Program-made: the position numbers and the translations under genes
Source: an uncultured Mailhella sp.
GTDB taxonomy: Bacteria > Desulfobacterota > Desulfovibrionia > Desulfovibrionales > Desulfovibrionaceae
DNA: 64,000 bases
Assembly: GCF_944324995.1 (NCBI RefSeq)
Contig: NZ_CALUYL010000002.1
Span: 1 to 64,000, forward strand
Direction: 5' to 3'
Shown: positions 53,801 through 62,074 of the stretch, piece after piece
How positions within the stretch are numbered: the stretch's first letter is position 1
Layout: each line of letters starts with the position of its first letter
The notes under the pieces: model-generated
What the model saw: only the letters and a program-made list of their open reading frames with translations
Told to the model about the DNA's origin: nothing
The model's database searches: none

Positions 53801-54315
53801 TCGGCCCAAGCTGCTGGTTTCACGTGAGCGGCCACATGGCCGACGCCCAGCTCGTGCAGGAAGAGCTCGCCTGTCTGAAAAACTGCCTGCTGAGGCTCCA
53901 GGCGAAGTGGCCGGAACTTGAAGGGGCAAACGGCCCGCAGGAAGCCTCGGTGTTCGTCATTTCGCCCTTCCGCAAGGTGGCGCGGCACTGCCGGTTGCTG
54001 CTGCGGGCCATGCGCTTTCCGGAAAACCGCGTGCGCTGCGGCACCATTCACACCTTTCAGGGCAAGGAAGCGGACATCGTGTTTCTCGTGCTCGGCTCCG
54101 CGCCGGGTCAGGCCGGATGGGGCAGCAGGCAGTGGGCCTCGCGCACGCCCAACATGCTCAACGTGGCCCTCACGCGGGCGCGCTCGCTCATCTACGTGGT
54201 GGGCAATCGGCGCGACTGGAAACGGCATCCGTTTTTCGACGTGCTGGCGGAAGAGCTTCCCGTGCAGGAATACGCGGAAGGAGGCCTTCTTTCAGCCGCA
54301 TTCCCCGAGGATTAG
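50851..54315 (+). CDS. Large superfamily 1 helicase with N-terminal DUF3553-like domain
   Basis: 1,154 residues. Residues 4-37 resemble DUF3553 (TGDIVINPSMPQWGPGEVLAVIEGKVMVQF). An Ala/Pro-rich linker (55-130) and a charged coiled-coil stretch (about 140-165) follow. The SF1 (UPF1/DNA2-like) core has Walker A GPPGTGKT (479-486), an inserted helical domain (about 640-780), DEAGQ (856-860), GDPQQIEPV, HTFQGKEADIVFLVLGSA and NVALTRARS. It should unwind nucleic acid with ATP. It follows hrpB after 3 nt. Large SF1 helicases of this type also occur in defence islands, but no partner nuclease is visible. Confidence 0.85.
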   Translation: MEFRTGDIVINPSMPQWGPGEVLAVIEGKVMVQFKRHGVRKMAASFLALADTGECPEPTAAPKAPASPAAATKVPETAPAAKTRPAARSAAAPKTSQARRGASAQRGAESAPAASKDSDLVSQALAMLNKDSAPKDASLEKAERAAELAADAKRKAEEDALRRRNEAILRFWRDTEVFIIPEVPRSSRPPVTGARRWETVSAALSSPNASGRGQAPAAPGTDDGALPWFHPLPSGFVAAWHIVYLGVLARQHISDIILEKTGNRPERPEEPGLGEGCLAAVVLDMTGEPVPESYVPASFVPGLARCLADKSLDQLPADMLSMQSDFDRRQSSRAEPFRWPWIQEEIERLFRMTDMEGEEARIVVRSVYFRPDPKGRRIDDVQNDLLNSFYLSDLDHLLALARRGFTGVFARYLEGEKNARKRCDVLAPGEESRLAREKALSLERLPDGRWPFPPSQHLLPAQLGAVTEILHGNLTAVNGPPGTGKTRLLCDVAAELVVRRARRLAALKNPFEAFAASSGDFYPLRRDIMRGTCMVVTSSNNAAVENITRFLPSEDAVCRRAFPDADYFPEVASAVNAAFTPADSEEPPRPAWGLLSAVLGSAWNCEQFARAFFWGFRDQERQISLPGMKQVLDAFRSYDARQDALRRWRQAREDFLATAAELKRRRQELAQQVKQASGPEDKPRSEEHSLLGQFMALMEKSRVLRAEAGEDNRAALELADRLEALEELARRAQDEMSRDRSGGEALRAPCREFWRQPDWQLKSVWNDEELERLRSLLFLQALRLHEWTIKSCARECSANIGIITRYLRGASVEEAESADIWNALFFMVPVVSSTLASFGRVFSGMGQGSLDWVLLDEAGQATPQSAAGALWRASRAAVIGDPQQIEPVVPQPEGLLNTLRARQERGGLHLEHWSPESQSAQTLADRSSVLGAWMETAGRRVWTGFPLRAHYRCAEPMFGVSNRIAYDGQMVQAQTSFPTIRSLLGPSCWFHVSGHMADAQLVQEELACLKNCLLRLQAKWPELEGANGPQEASVFVISPFRKVARHCRLLLRAMRFPENRVRCGTIHTFQGKEADIVFLVLGSAPGQAGWGSRQWASRTPNMLNVALTRARSLIYVVGNRRDWKRHPFFDVLAEELPVQEYAEGGLLSAAFPED

Positions 54316-54357
54316 GCCCCGTCGAAATGCCGCCCGCCCCGACCTTCTGGCGAACGC

Positions 54358-54780
54358 TCAGCGCTGATCCTTCGCCTCTTTCGACGGAGCGGACGCATCC
54401 GCCTCGTCTGCGATCAGGAAACCGGCCGCCCGCGCGCAGGGAAACACTTCCACGCGCTTTCCGGCCAGGCGCGCCTTGACGATGGCGTCGCGCGTGCCGC
54501 GGGACACGCCGTCCCAAAAAGCGACCAGCGCGTCGGCCCGGGCAACGATGTCCGTATTGCGCAAAGGTCCGGCCTTCTTGCCGTGCGCCTTCCAGTCCGC
54601 CGGAACAACGAGCAGCGGCAGACCATGCGCTCCGGCAAAACGCGCCGCAAGGGCGTCCGCGCCCCTCGCCCCGCCGGAAATGACGGCGTCGATCTCTTCC
54701 ACGGAAAAACGACGGAGCAGACAATGCTCCATCCATGCATAATCGGAAAAGTTCCGGGAACCCACAACCGCCAGTTTCAT
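54358..54780 (-). CDS. SLOG-family (DUF2493/YspA-like) nucleotide-binding protein
   Basis: 140 residues starting MKLAVVGSRNFSDY, then VISGGARGADALAARFA and LRNTDIVARADALVAFWDGVSRGTRDAI, the Rossmann-like SLOG pattern of DUF2493. Such proteins bind nucleotides or nucleic acid derivatives and occur often on phages and plasmids. Start at 54780 chosen for AGGAGCC. It is convergent with the helicase gene and its own strand has no other gene nearby. Confidence 0.8.
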   Translation of the reverse strand: MKLAVVGSRNFSDYAWMEHCLLRRFSVEEIDAVISGGARGADALAARFAGAHGLPLLVVPADWKAHGKKAGPLRNTDIVARADALVAFWDGVSRGTRDAIVKARLAGKRVEVFPCARAAGFLIADEADASAPSKEAKDQR

Positions 54781-54930
54781 GTTCGCTCCGGCTCCTGGGC
54801 CTGAAGGCCCTCTCATACCCGTAAAGCATACGAAAAGCCCGCATCGGCCGCAAGCGCTTGATTTCAGCGCCCGGCGGGACAATAATGATCAGGCCCTCTC
54901 CGAGGGTCAACCTGAACCACGAGACTCGTC

Positions 54931-55905
54931 ATGCCTGAAACCATTGTTCTTGACCCTGAACTTGCCGCCAGGGCCGACGCTCTTTTCCGCGAACTCGGCC
55001 TGGATCTGTCCACCGCCGTGCAGCTTTTTCTGAAGCAGTCCCTGCGGGAGCACGGCCTCCCCTTCACGCCCCGCCTGACCCCGCCCGCGCCCCGTCCGGC
55101 CGACGACGCCTCTCCCGCGCCCGAAGGCGGACGCACCGTCTCCCGGCAGGAATCGCCCGAAGCCTGCCCCAGCGAAGATCAGGAACCGGCCGAAGAGCCC
55201 GGCCGCGGCGCGGAAGACGAGGCGGACATGGCGGAAGCCCCCCTTGCGCGCGAATCCGCTCCCGTTGCCGATCGCGAAAAAGAGCGCGCGGACGAGGCCG
55301 GGGAGAGCGAGCCCGTCAGACAGGAAGGCGGAGAGACCGAACAGACTCCCGAAACTTCCGACGGCCGCGTGGCCGGGCAGGACGGCGGAGAGCTTCGTCA
55401 GGCCTTCATCAACGCGCATCTCATCGGCGCGCCGCTGCGCCGCGTGCGCTCATTGAACCGCCTCTACTCCATCGGCGAACCCAACGATCATGTGCAGGGC
55501 TGGCGGGAAGTCTATGTGTCCGGCGACGAGCCCTTTGCCCTCGATTTCGGCATGGTGCGCGTGGAACTCGGCTTTCACGGCGGCGGCAGCCTGCGCATGA
55601 TGGACGGAAGGCTTCCCGACGAAGTGCTCGAAGCGGACGCCGTGTATCCCCGCGATCTCAGCGCGGTATTTTCTTCCGTCATCGGTCAGAGGCTCGCGGA
55701 CGTTTCCTCCTCCCGCATCTGGAACGAGGGCCGCGAACGCGAACAGCTCTGTCTACGCTTTGCCAACGGCTGCACGCTGAATTTCGCGCCCGGAGGCGAA
55801 TGGGGCGCGCTGTGGCTCACCGACGCTCACGGAGCGGTCATGTTCGCTCCCGAGGCGGTCTGGCTGCGCGTTCTGGACGACAGCACCAGAAGCGGTCTGC
55901 GCTAG
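54931..55905 (+). CDS. RelB/DinJ antitoxin-like domain fused to a long acidic linker and unknown C-terminal domain
   Basis: 324 residues. Residues 1-45 match RelB/DinJ antitoxins (IVLDPELAARADALFRELGLDLSTAVQLFLKQSLREHGLPF), a ribbon-helix-helix type DNA-binding domain. Residues 46-150 are a Glu/Ala/Pro-rich disordered linker. Residues 150-324 form a folded domain unknown to me (SLNRLYSIGEPNDHVQGWREVYV, FALDFGMVRVELGFHGGGSLRM, LCLRFANGCTLNFAPGGEWGALWL). No RelE-type toxin lies nearby. May be a DNA-binding regulator built from an antitoxin module. Confidence 0.7.
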   Translation: MPETIVLDPELAARADALFRELGLDLSTAVQLFLKQSLREHGLPFTPRLTPPAPRPADDASPAPEGGRTVSRQESPEACPSEDQEPAEEPGRGAEDEADMAEAPLARESAPVADREKERADEAGESEPVRQEGGETEQTPETSDGRVAGQDGGELRQAFINAHLIGAPLRRVRSLNRLYSIGEPNDHVQGWREVYVSGDEPFALDFGMVRVELGFHGGGSLRMMDGRLPDEVLEADAVYPRDLSAVFSSVIGQRLADVSSSRIWNEGREREQLCLRFANGCTLNFAPGGEWGALWLTDAHGAVMFAPEAVWLRVLDDSTRSGLR

Positions 55906-56010
55906 CGCCCAGCGCCTCTCTCTTCCTGGCCGAGCCGAAGCGCATGAAACGCGGGCCGGGGCTTTCTCCGACCTGCGTTTTTCCGCCGAAAACCACGTCG
56001 TTCCGTTCCA

Positions 56011-56039
56011 TTGACCGGAGCGGTTTAAGCGAGTATTTA
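56011..56039 (+). promoter_or_regulatory. Sigma-70 promoter of the Fur-family gene
   Basis: TTGACC (56011-56016), 17-nt spacer, TATTTA (56034-56039), 31 nt before the start codon. Confidence 0.65.
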
Positions 56040-56070
56040 TGGGAGACTCTATACCCGCAAAGGATTCGCT

Positions 56071-56514
56071 ATGGAAAAACATCTTGCAGAAATGGAGCGC
56101 AAGTTCTCCGACTATCTCAAGCAAAAAGGCCTTCGCGTCACGCCGCAGCGCCTGAAGATACTGGAGGCCTTTCTGCAGGCCAACGATCACGTGTCCATGG
56201 AAGAACTCTTTCTCCTGGTGCGCACCCGGGACAATACCATCGGTCAGGTCACGGTGTACCGTACCCTCAAGCTGCTTTGCGAAGCCGGTCTTGCTTCCGC
56301 CGTCAACTTTGAAGAGGGCATGGTGCGCTATGAACCTGTGGGCATGCATCACCATGATCATCTGGTGTGCGAAAAGTGCGGTAAAAAAATAGAGTTCGTC
56401 AACGACGCCATCGAAAATCTTCAGGAAAAAGTGTGCCGGGTGCATGACTTCGTGCCCACCTCGCATCATATGGTGCTCTACGGCATCTGCGCCGACTGCC
56501 GAAGCAAGGCGTGA
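56071..56514 (+). CDS. Fur-family transcriptional regulator
   Basis: 147 residues. Winged helix (about 20-80: RVTPQRLKILEAFL, GQVTVYRTLKLLCEAGL) and dimerisation/metal domain with H93-HH-D-H97, C100-x2-C103 and C140-x2-C143, giving structural zinc and regulatory metal sites. Could be Fur (iron) or PerR (peroxide); the site set does not settle this. The following gene starts within or just after its stop. Confidence 0.9.
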   Translation: MEKHLAEMERKFSDYLKQKGLRVTPQRLKILEAFLQANDHVSMEELFLLVRTRDNTIGQVTVYRTLKLLCEAGLASAVNFEEGMVRYEPVGMHHHDHLVCEKCGKKIEFVNDAIENLQEKVCRVHDFVPTSHHMVLYGICADCRSKA

Positions 56515-56516
56515 TC

Positions 56517-56912
56517 ATGGAAACCATATCCCTCTCCACCCGCCTGCGGGAAGAAATGAAGAACGTCACCGAAGAAGTGCGCGAGGTCGTGCGCAGAAAT
56601 CGCTGGCAGGACGGCGCGCTCGTGGTGTTCTGCCCGCACACGACCTGCGGCGTCACCATCAACGAGGGCTTTGATCCCGACGTGGCCCTCGACATGACCC
56701 GCTTCTTCCACGACCGCGTGCCGGAAAACGGCATGTTCCGTCACGCCGAAGGCAATGCCGACGCCCATATCAAGGCCAGTCTTTTCGGCTCTTCCGTCAC
56801 GATCATTGTGGAAAACGGCGAACTTCTGCTCGGCACCTGGCAGGCCGTCTGGCTTTTCGAGGGCGACGGCCCCCGCACGCGCAAGCTCTGGCTGAAATGG
56901 CTCCCCGCCTGA
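56517..56912 (+). CDS. YjbQ/UPF0047 family protein
   Basis: 131 residues. The pattern LVVFCPHTTCGVTINEGFDPDVALDMTRFF with H and HTT catalytic-type residues and GSSVTIIVENGELLLGTWQAVWLFEGDGPRTRKL is typical of UPF0047 (YjbQ), some of which have thiamine phosphate synthase-like activity. Function unproven. Start at ATG 56517; a GTG at 56511 overlapping the Fur stop is also possible. Confidence 0.87.
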   Translation: METISLSTRLREEMKNVTEEVREVVRRNRWQDGALVVFCPHTTCGVTINEGFDPDVALDMTRFFHDRVPENGMFRHAEGNADAHIKASLFGSSVTIIVENGELLLGTWQAVWLFEGDGPRTRKLWLKWLPA

Positions 56913-57172
56913 CGCCGACCCTCCCTCTCTTTCGCCGACGCGTCGCACACTGAGCGCCATGCTGCGCTCAGGCGACAATGCCGCACGCCCGGCTCGACCT
57001 TCCGCTTTCTGCGCCGCGCCCCTGAAAAAAGGAGAGCGCCCCTTCGTTGCCGAAAAGACGCTCTTCCCGTTTCCGAGCCTGCCGCCTTCGACGCGCAAAA
57101 ACGCGCGCCGATCATCGTCTGCCCGCGCTTTTCCGCGCACGAAGCAGGCTCCGGCAAAAGACGACGGGCAGA

Positions 57173-58321
57173 TCAGCCCTGCGTCTTTCGGCAGTAGCCT
57201 CCCGGCAGTCCTTCAGGACTCAGCACCAGCTGCCAGAGCTGAATGCTTCGTGCGCGGAACGCTCCGGCGCAGGACAGCAGATAATAATGATACATGCGGC
57301 GCTGACGCTCCGTGCAGGAAAACGCCCCCGAACGGAATCCTCGCTCGAAGTTCTCATACCAGGCCATAAGCGTCTTGTCGTAATCCACGCCGAAATTCTG
57401 CCAGTCCTCAAGAATGAAGTCCCGCTCCAGCGCGTCCACCAGCGTGGAAGGCGAAGGCAGAATGCCGTTGGGAAAAATATAGTGCGTCAGCCACGGATCC
57501 GCGCCCGCGCCCGCCCCGAGCGCCCCGTTGCTGCCTATGCTGTGCAAAAGAAAAAGGCCGTCGTGTTTCAGGCAGTTTCGGACAACGTCCATAAACTCCC
57601 GATAGTTGCGCCTGCCCACATGCTCAAACATGCCCACGGACACCACTCTGTCCCAGGTGCCCCGCAGGCTGCGGTAGTCCATGAGGCGATATTCCACGTC
57701 CGCGCCGGAAGAGGCGGCCTTGTCCTGCGCAAAGGCGAGCTGCTCGCGCGACACGGTGATGCCCGTCACCTGCACGCCGTGCTCCTCGGCCATGTGCAGC
57801 GCAAGCGTGCCCCAGCCGCACCCGATGTCGAGCACCGTCATGCCGGGTTCCAGCGCAAGCTTGCGGCAGATCATTTCCATCTTGTTCCACTCCGCTTCGT
57901 CGAGACCTGCCGCCCCCGTCTGCTCCACGTCTTCCCAGCGGCCGCAGCTGTACTGCATGGTCGGTCCGAGCATGGCCCGGAAAAGCGCAGGATCGGTGTC
58001 GTAATGCGCGCGGGCCACCATGAACGCCCGGGCGCGACTCTGCAGATTGAACAGCGCGTGCGCCGCTTCCGTGAGCCAGTACGGCATGTTGCGCGAAAAC
58101 GCCTGCTCCAGGCGGGCCCGCAGCGCGCGGCAGAACATGGCGTCCATTTCCTCGCAGTCCCACCAGCCGTCCATGTAGGCTTCGCCGAGCCCCAGCGTGC
58201 CCTGCTTGAGCACTCTTGCGTACAGCTCGTCGTTGTGAACCTGAATGTCCCACGGCCTGTCGCCGTTGATGCGGATATCGGCCTTTTCGGCCAGCTTCTG
58301 CACAATTTCCCGTGCCTGCAT
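57173..58321 (-). CDS. cfa: Cyclopropane-fatty-acyl-phospholipid synthase
   Basis: Transfers a methylene from S-adenosylmethionine to unsaturated membrane lipids. The 382-residue protein has an N-terminal lipid-binding part (GLGEAYMDGWWDCEEMDAM), the SAM-binding motif VLDIGCGWGTLALHMAEEHG, GITVSREQ and the conserved FEHVG and YIFPNG patterns. Start at 58321 chosen for AAGGAG; the frame extends upstream without support. Single gene. It produces S-adenosylhomocysteine, not MTA. Confidence 0.93.
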   Translation of the reverse strand: MQAREIVQKLAEKADIRINGDRPWDIQVHNDELYARVLKQGTLGLGEAYMDGWWDCEEMDAMFCRALRARLEQAFSRNMPYWLTEAAHALFNLQSRARAFMVARAHYDTDPALFRAMLGPTMQYSCGRWEDVEQTGAAGLDEAEWNKMEMICRKLALEPGMTVLDIGCGWGTLALHMAEEHGVQVTGITVSREQLAFAQDKAASSGADVEYRLMDYRSLRGTWDRVVSVGMFEHVGRRNYREFMDVVRNCLKHDGLFLLHSIGSNGALGAGAGADPWLTHYIFPNGILPSPSTLVDALERDFILEDWQNFGVDYDKTLMAWYENFERGFRSGAFSCTERQRRMYHYYLLSCAGAFRARSIQLWQLVLSPEGLPGGYCRKTQG

Positions 58322-58540
58322 GAAATTCTCCTTTTTTCCCGCACCGTAGCGAAAAGACAGACACGGCTCCATGATAGAACGACATTTCGGGAAAAATGCT
58401 AACCTCAGGGCAAACACCTTGCGCACGAAAGACGGCCGCCAGCATACCGCCCTTGCATTTGCGGTAGAAATCGTGCTTCAATCGCTGCAGTCGTCCCTTA
58501 TCAGCCGTGCCCTTCTTTCCGCACGCCGGACGGAGCCGCC

Positions 58541-60949
58541 ATGTCCACGATCTCCTCTCCCTCGCGCCTTTTCGGCCTGACTACCCTTGCCGCAGGCGTT
58601 GCGCTCACGCTGACCTCCGCCGTCTATGTTTTCTCACGGTACTGGCACGCGGTGCCGGCCGCCGCAAAATTTGCCCTGGCCGGTGCCGGCATCGCCCTCT
58701 GCCTGATCCTTGCCCTGATCGCTGAACGAAAACGGCATGAAGCAGCCGCATCCACGGCCCTGTTCGCCACCGCAAGCTTCACAGGCATATTCTGGATCGT
58801 TTTCGGACAGACCTTCCAAAGCGGCGACACTTTCCGGGACTTCTGCCTGATCTGGGCGGCAAGCACGGCGCCGCTTTTTCTGCTGCGCCGCCGCGCTCCG
58901 CTCTGGAATCTTCTCATTCTGCTGCTTTCCGCGGCCGTCTGCTCCGAGCCTGTTCTGGAGCTCTGGCGCAACTCCTGCACCTCACACCTTCTGAAGCCGC
59001 TTCTGGTAGCTGCAACGGCCTGCGTTGCGGCGCTGCTGCCGCCCTCATGGCTTCGCCGCTCTCCCGGCCTGAATGCCTGGCTTGCCCTGCCGCTCACCCT
59101 GCTGCTGGCGGAAAGCACGGCTCTATGCACGTTCTGCATACTCTTTCTGCCCCTTGAGTATCACGCCGCTCTGCCGGAGCTCGTCGCCGGGCCGCTTGCA
59201 CTGGCCGCAGTGCTCACGGCAGCCCTGCGCAGCCGCCACGCCCTCGCGCTCTGCGAACTCGCCCTGTGCGGCGTCGTGCTGCTGAACGCCGCCTTGTTCC
59301 GCCTGCTGGAGCCTCTTCCCGCCACGGACAAGGCCGCCCTGTTTCTGCTTGCAAACATCGCCTGCACATTTTTTCTGGTCTTCGCCCTGCCGAAGTTTCC
59401 GCAGCGGACCAAACATCCGCGTCTCCATCTTGCCCTCGCCCATGCCCCCGCTCTTTTTGGAGGCTTTGCCGCCGCTCTTTCGCTGCTGATTGCAACAACG
59501 GTCTTCTTCTCCTGCGCCGACTTCACCAGCACGCTTCTCCTTGCCGGACTTGTCTATACCCCGGGAGGCGTGCTGCTGTGGAAACTTCGCAGAAAAAGCG
59601 TCTTTTTCGCCGTGTTCGGCGCCGTGCTCGTCACCGGCGGCACGTTCTGCCTTCACATCGGCCTGCTCGACGAGTATCCGCCCTCCATTGTACTGCCCGT
59701 CATCTGGGCGACGGCCGTTGCGCTCTATCTCGTTCTGGACTACGCGCCGCTGCGCTTCTCCGCCGTGTTCTGGGCGCTTGCCTCCACCATTATTTTCGTT
59801 CCGCTGATTGCCACCGCGCACACCACGCTCACACTTCCCCTGTTTTTCTTCTGCTTTCTTCCGCTCGTCGCAGCCGCGTTCGGCCGATTTCCCCGCAACT
59901 TTCTGCGCCCCGCCGCCTTCGCCTGCCTCGTCGCGCTGCCCCTCTTCTCTTCATCCTTTTCCTTCATCTTGCCCCTTCTCACGAACTTCGACAGCCCGGA
60001 AGAAAAAATCGCCATCTCTCTTGCCGCCCTCAATCTGGGCATCATGCTCCTGCGTCGTCCGCCTTCTTCAAGCCCCGCCCGTCCCCGGCCTGCGGAACTT
60101 GCAGCATCCGCCTTCATTCTTCTGGCGCTGTGGCATCTGTGCACGCTGGAAAATCTTGTCGCCCTGAACCTTCTTGCCGCAGGCGTGGGCGGACTCAGAC
60201 CGTGGCCCCGCGCCGAGGAAAACGACGCCCCCTCTCCCATCGACAGAACCATGCTTCTCTTCGGAGCTCTGGCCCTCATCATAAACAACATCGTGCTGTA
60301 CTATGCGCCGATCTTCTCCTTCCGCTCCAAAATCCTGTCTCTGGGGATTCCCGGTCTCTGCCTGCTTCTCGCCGGACTCTGGATGGAACACAAAAATCAC
60401 GCCTTCTCCCGCAGCTCCCATGCTTCCGACATCCCGAACGCTCCCCTTCTGCGGCAGGCTCTGCCCTTTGCCCTGTGCGCCGCAATTCTGACCCTGTTTT
60501 TTTCCGCCTTCATTTGGGACAGGCTGCATCTGCTTCACGAAGGAAACCCCGTGCTGCTTCCGCTCAAACCGCAGGACAGACAGATCTTCATGCTCGACGA
60601 CTCCATGGATCTCCACTACGAGGCAGACTGCTGTCTGCCGCGAGGTCCGATCGGCCCCGGCTGTCTGCCGCTCGAAATTGACGCACACGGAACCGCGAGT
60701 CCTCTACCGGACGGCTTTCTGGAAGGAACGGACTGCAGCTTTGTTGCCGGACCCGCCCTCACCGTGGAAAAAACGGCGTTCGGCGACCATCGACTCCGCC
60801 TGCCGCGCCGCTGGCATTTTGAAGGGGATCTCGGCATATACTATGAAGACGCCGCCTTCGCCGTGCTGCGCTTCGACAAAAAGAACCGCATTCTTCTGCA
60901 AGGCCTTGCCGACGACAAGGGCCGGCTCATTCATCCCCCGCAAAGGTAA
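58541..60949 (+). CDS. Large DUF2157/DUF4401/GDYXXLXY-type membrane protein
   Basis: 802 residues with about 20 hydrophobic segments; a smaller soluble tail (about 655-802). The N-terminus (KFALAGAGIALCLI, FWIVFGQTFQSGDTFRDFCLIWAAST) is DUF2157-like, the middle resembles DUF4401, and the tail has RQIFMLDDSMDLHYEAD, which corresponds to the GDYXXLXY motif. These are usually two or three genes, so this is a fusion. Function unknown; probably an envelope protein. Confidence 0.7.
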   Translation: MSTISSPSRLFGLTTLAAGVALTLTSAVYVFSRYWHAVPAAAKFALAGAGIALCLILALIAERKRHEAAASTALFATASFTGIFWIVFGQTFQSGDTFRDFCLIWAASTAPLFLLRRRAPLWNLLILLLSAAVCSEPVLELWRNSCTSHLLKPLLVAATACVAALLPPSWLRRSPGLNAWLALPLTLLLAESTALCTFCILFLPLEYHAALPELVAGPLALAAVLTAALRSRHALALCELALCGVVLLNAALFRLLEPLPATDKAALFLLANIACTFFLVFALPKFPQRTKHPRLHLALAHAPALFGGFAAALSLLIATTVFFSCADFTSTLLLAGLVYTPGGVLLWKLRRKSVFFAVFGAVLVTGGTFCLHIGLLDEYPPSIVLPVIWATAVALYLVLDYAPLRFSAVFWALASTIIFVPLIATAHTTLTLPLFFFCFLPLVAAAFGRFPRNFLRPAAFACLVALPLFSSSFSFILPLLTNFDSPEEKIAISLAALNLGIMLLRRPPSSSPARPRPAELAASAFILLALWHLCTLENLVALNLLAAGVGGLRPWPRAEENDAPSPIDRTMLLFGALALIINNIVLYYAPIFSFRSKILSLGIPGLCLLLAGLWMEHKNHAFSRSSHASDIPNAPLLRQALPFALCAAILTLFFSAFIWDRLHLLHEGNPVLLPLKPQDRQIFMLDDSMDLHYEADCCLPRGPIGPGCLPLEIDAHGTASPLPDGFLEGTDCSFVAGPALTVEKTAFGDHRLRLPRRWHFEGDLGIYYEDAAFAVLRFDKKNRILLQGLADDKGRLIHPPQR

Positions 60950-60987
60950 AAAAACGCGTCCCCATCCCGCGAAAGGATGAAGACGCG
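60948..60987 (-). terminator. Terminator of the acetyltransferase-like gene
   Basis: On the minus strand GCGTCTTCATCC pairs, with two G-U pairs, with GGATGGGGACGC across a 7-nt loop and is followed by GTTTTTTT. Confidence 0.8.
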
Positions 60988-61040
60988 CATGACGCCCGAA
61001 AACAGCGGACTTTGGCCGCACGGCCGTTGCCGCCCGCAGC

Positions 61041-61706
61041 TCAGGACAAAAACGCCTCCGGATTTAGCGCCATGTCCTGCATCTCGTTGATGAGGCGGCA
61101 GGTATGATAGCCGTCGGCCACGGCGTGACTGACGGAAACCGACACCGGAATGACGAGCTTTTCGCCGCGCTGCTCATACCTACCGAACTTGATGAGCGGA
61201 GAAAAGAATTCGCTTTCGGCGTAGGAATCCTGCGCAAAATGCGTGAAGGTCAGCCACGGCACGTTGGACACGGGGCAGATGTTGGGCGGCTGCCCGTCGC
61301 GCGCCTTGATCTTGTCCGTCACATGGCGGTAGCGCTCCATGTCTTCCGTCACCGTGGCGTAAAAGCGGGAAAAATCCCCGGAGTATTCGCTCCAGATGTC
61401 GGTAAAGGTTTCCGTTTCCGGGTGAAAGAGCGTGTAGCAGGGGCACAGCTCCTCCCAGAAACCGAGCTCATGCCGCTCGTTGAAGGCCATGCGGAATTCC
61501 TCATGCGCGTTCACGGCCCGCATGACGACGTACAGCATGACGGGGAAAAACTTCAGCCCCCTCTCGCGCCTGAACCTCTGAAGATTCGTTATGTCGAGAT
61601 CGGCTCCGAGATTGTAGCGGCACTTGATGGTCTTGAAATAGTAGTCGAAATACGCGCTTCTGGCCCAGGTTTCGCGATTGACGACGTGAAAGACGGCTTC
61701 GCCCAT
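61041..61706 (-). CDS. Chloramphenicol acetyltransferase-like protein (CAT family)
   Basis: 221 residues, typical CAT length. It has ITNLQRFRRERGLKFFPVMLYVVMRAVN, MAFNERHELGFWEELCPCYTLFH, ICPVSNVPWLTFTHF and the catalytic motif VSHAVADGYH (His and Asp of HxxxDG). The motifs are of the O-acetyltransferase kind that acetylates chloramphenicol, but many family members have other substrates, so resistance is not proven. Ribosome site CGGAGGGATT. Upstream on the same strand is azlD. Confidence 0.85.
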   Translation of the reverse strand: MGEAVFHVVNRETWARSAYFDYYFKTIKCRYNLGADLDITNLQRFRRERGLKFFPVMLYVVMRAVNAHEEFRMAFNERHELGFWEELCPCYTLFHPETETFTDIWSEYSGDFSRFYATVTEDMERYRHVTDKIKARDGQPPNICPVSNVPWLTFTHFAQDSYAESEFFSPLIKFGRYEQRGEKLVIPVSVSVSHAVADGYHTCRLINEMQDMALNPEAFLS

Positions 61707-61768
61707 AATCCCTCCGCTTCCGGCAACGGACGCTCCTCGCCGGGCTGTGTTCTGCGGGCAGCCGACAC

Positions 61769-62074
61769 TCAGCAGACGAACAGCTCCACCACAAAGACAA
61801 GCACGCAGGCCGCCACCGCCACGCTGAACAGACTGGCGCCGAACCAGGCCAGCGCCACGGCCGCCGCCAGACCGGCAAAGCCGGAAATCGGACTGCCCGT
61901 GGAATCCAGTATGGCCGGAAACGTCATGACAGACAAGGTGACGTAGGGAATATAATAGAGGAACGAGCGAATGGTGACGTTATGCACCTCGCGCCGGATG
62001 AGCGTGAGGGGAAGCACACGGATGAGATAGGTCACGAGCGCCATCACGGCAATGTAAACAAGAGTGTCACGCAT
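61769..62074 (-). CDS. azlD: AzlD branched-chain amino acid exporter subunit
   Basis: 101-residue membrane protein with about four hydrophobic segments and the AzlD pattern YLIRVLPLTLIRR, SFLYYIPYVTLSVMTFPAIL. Works with AzlC to export branched-chain amino acids or analogues. Its start overlaps the azlC end by 8 nt. Confidence 0.9.
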   Translation of the reverse strand: MRDTLVYIAVMALVTYLIRVLPLTLIRREVHNVTIRSFLYYIPYVTLSVMTFPAILDSTGSPISGFAGLAAAVALAWFGASLFSVAVAACVLVFVVELFVC

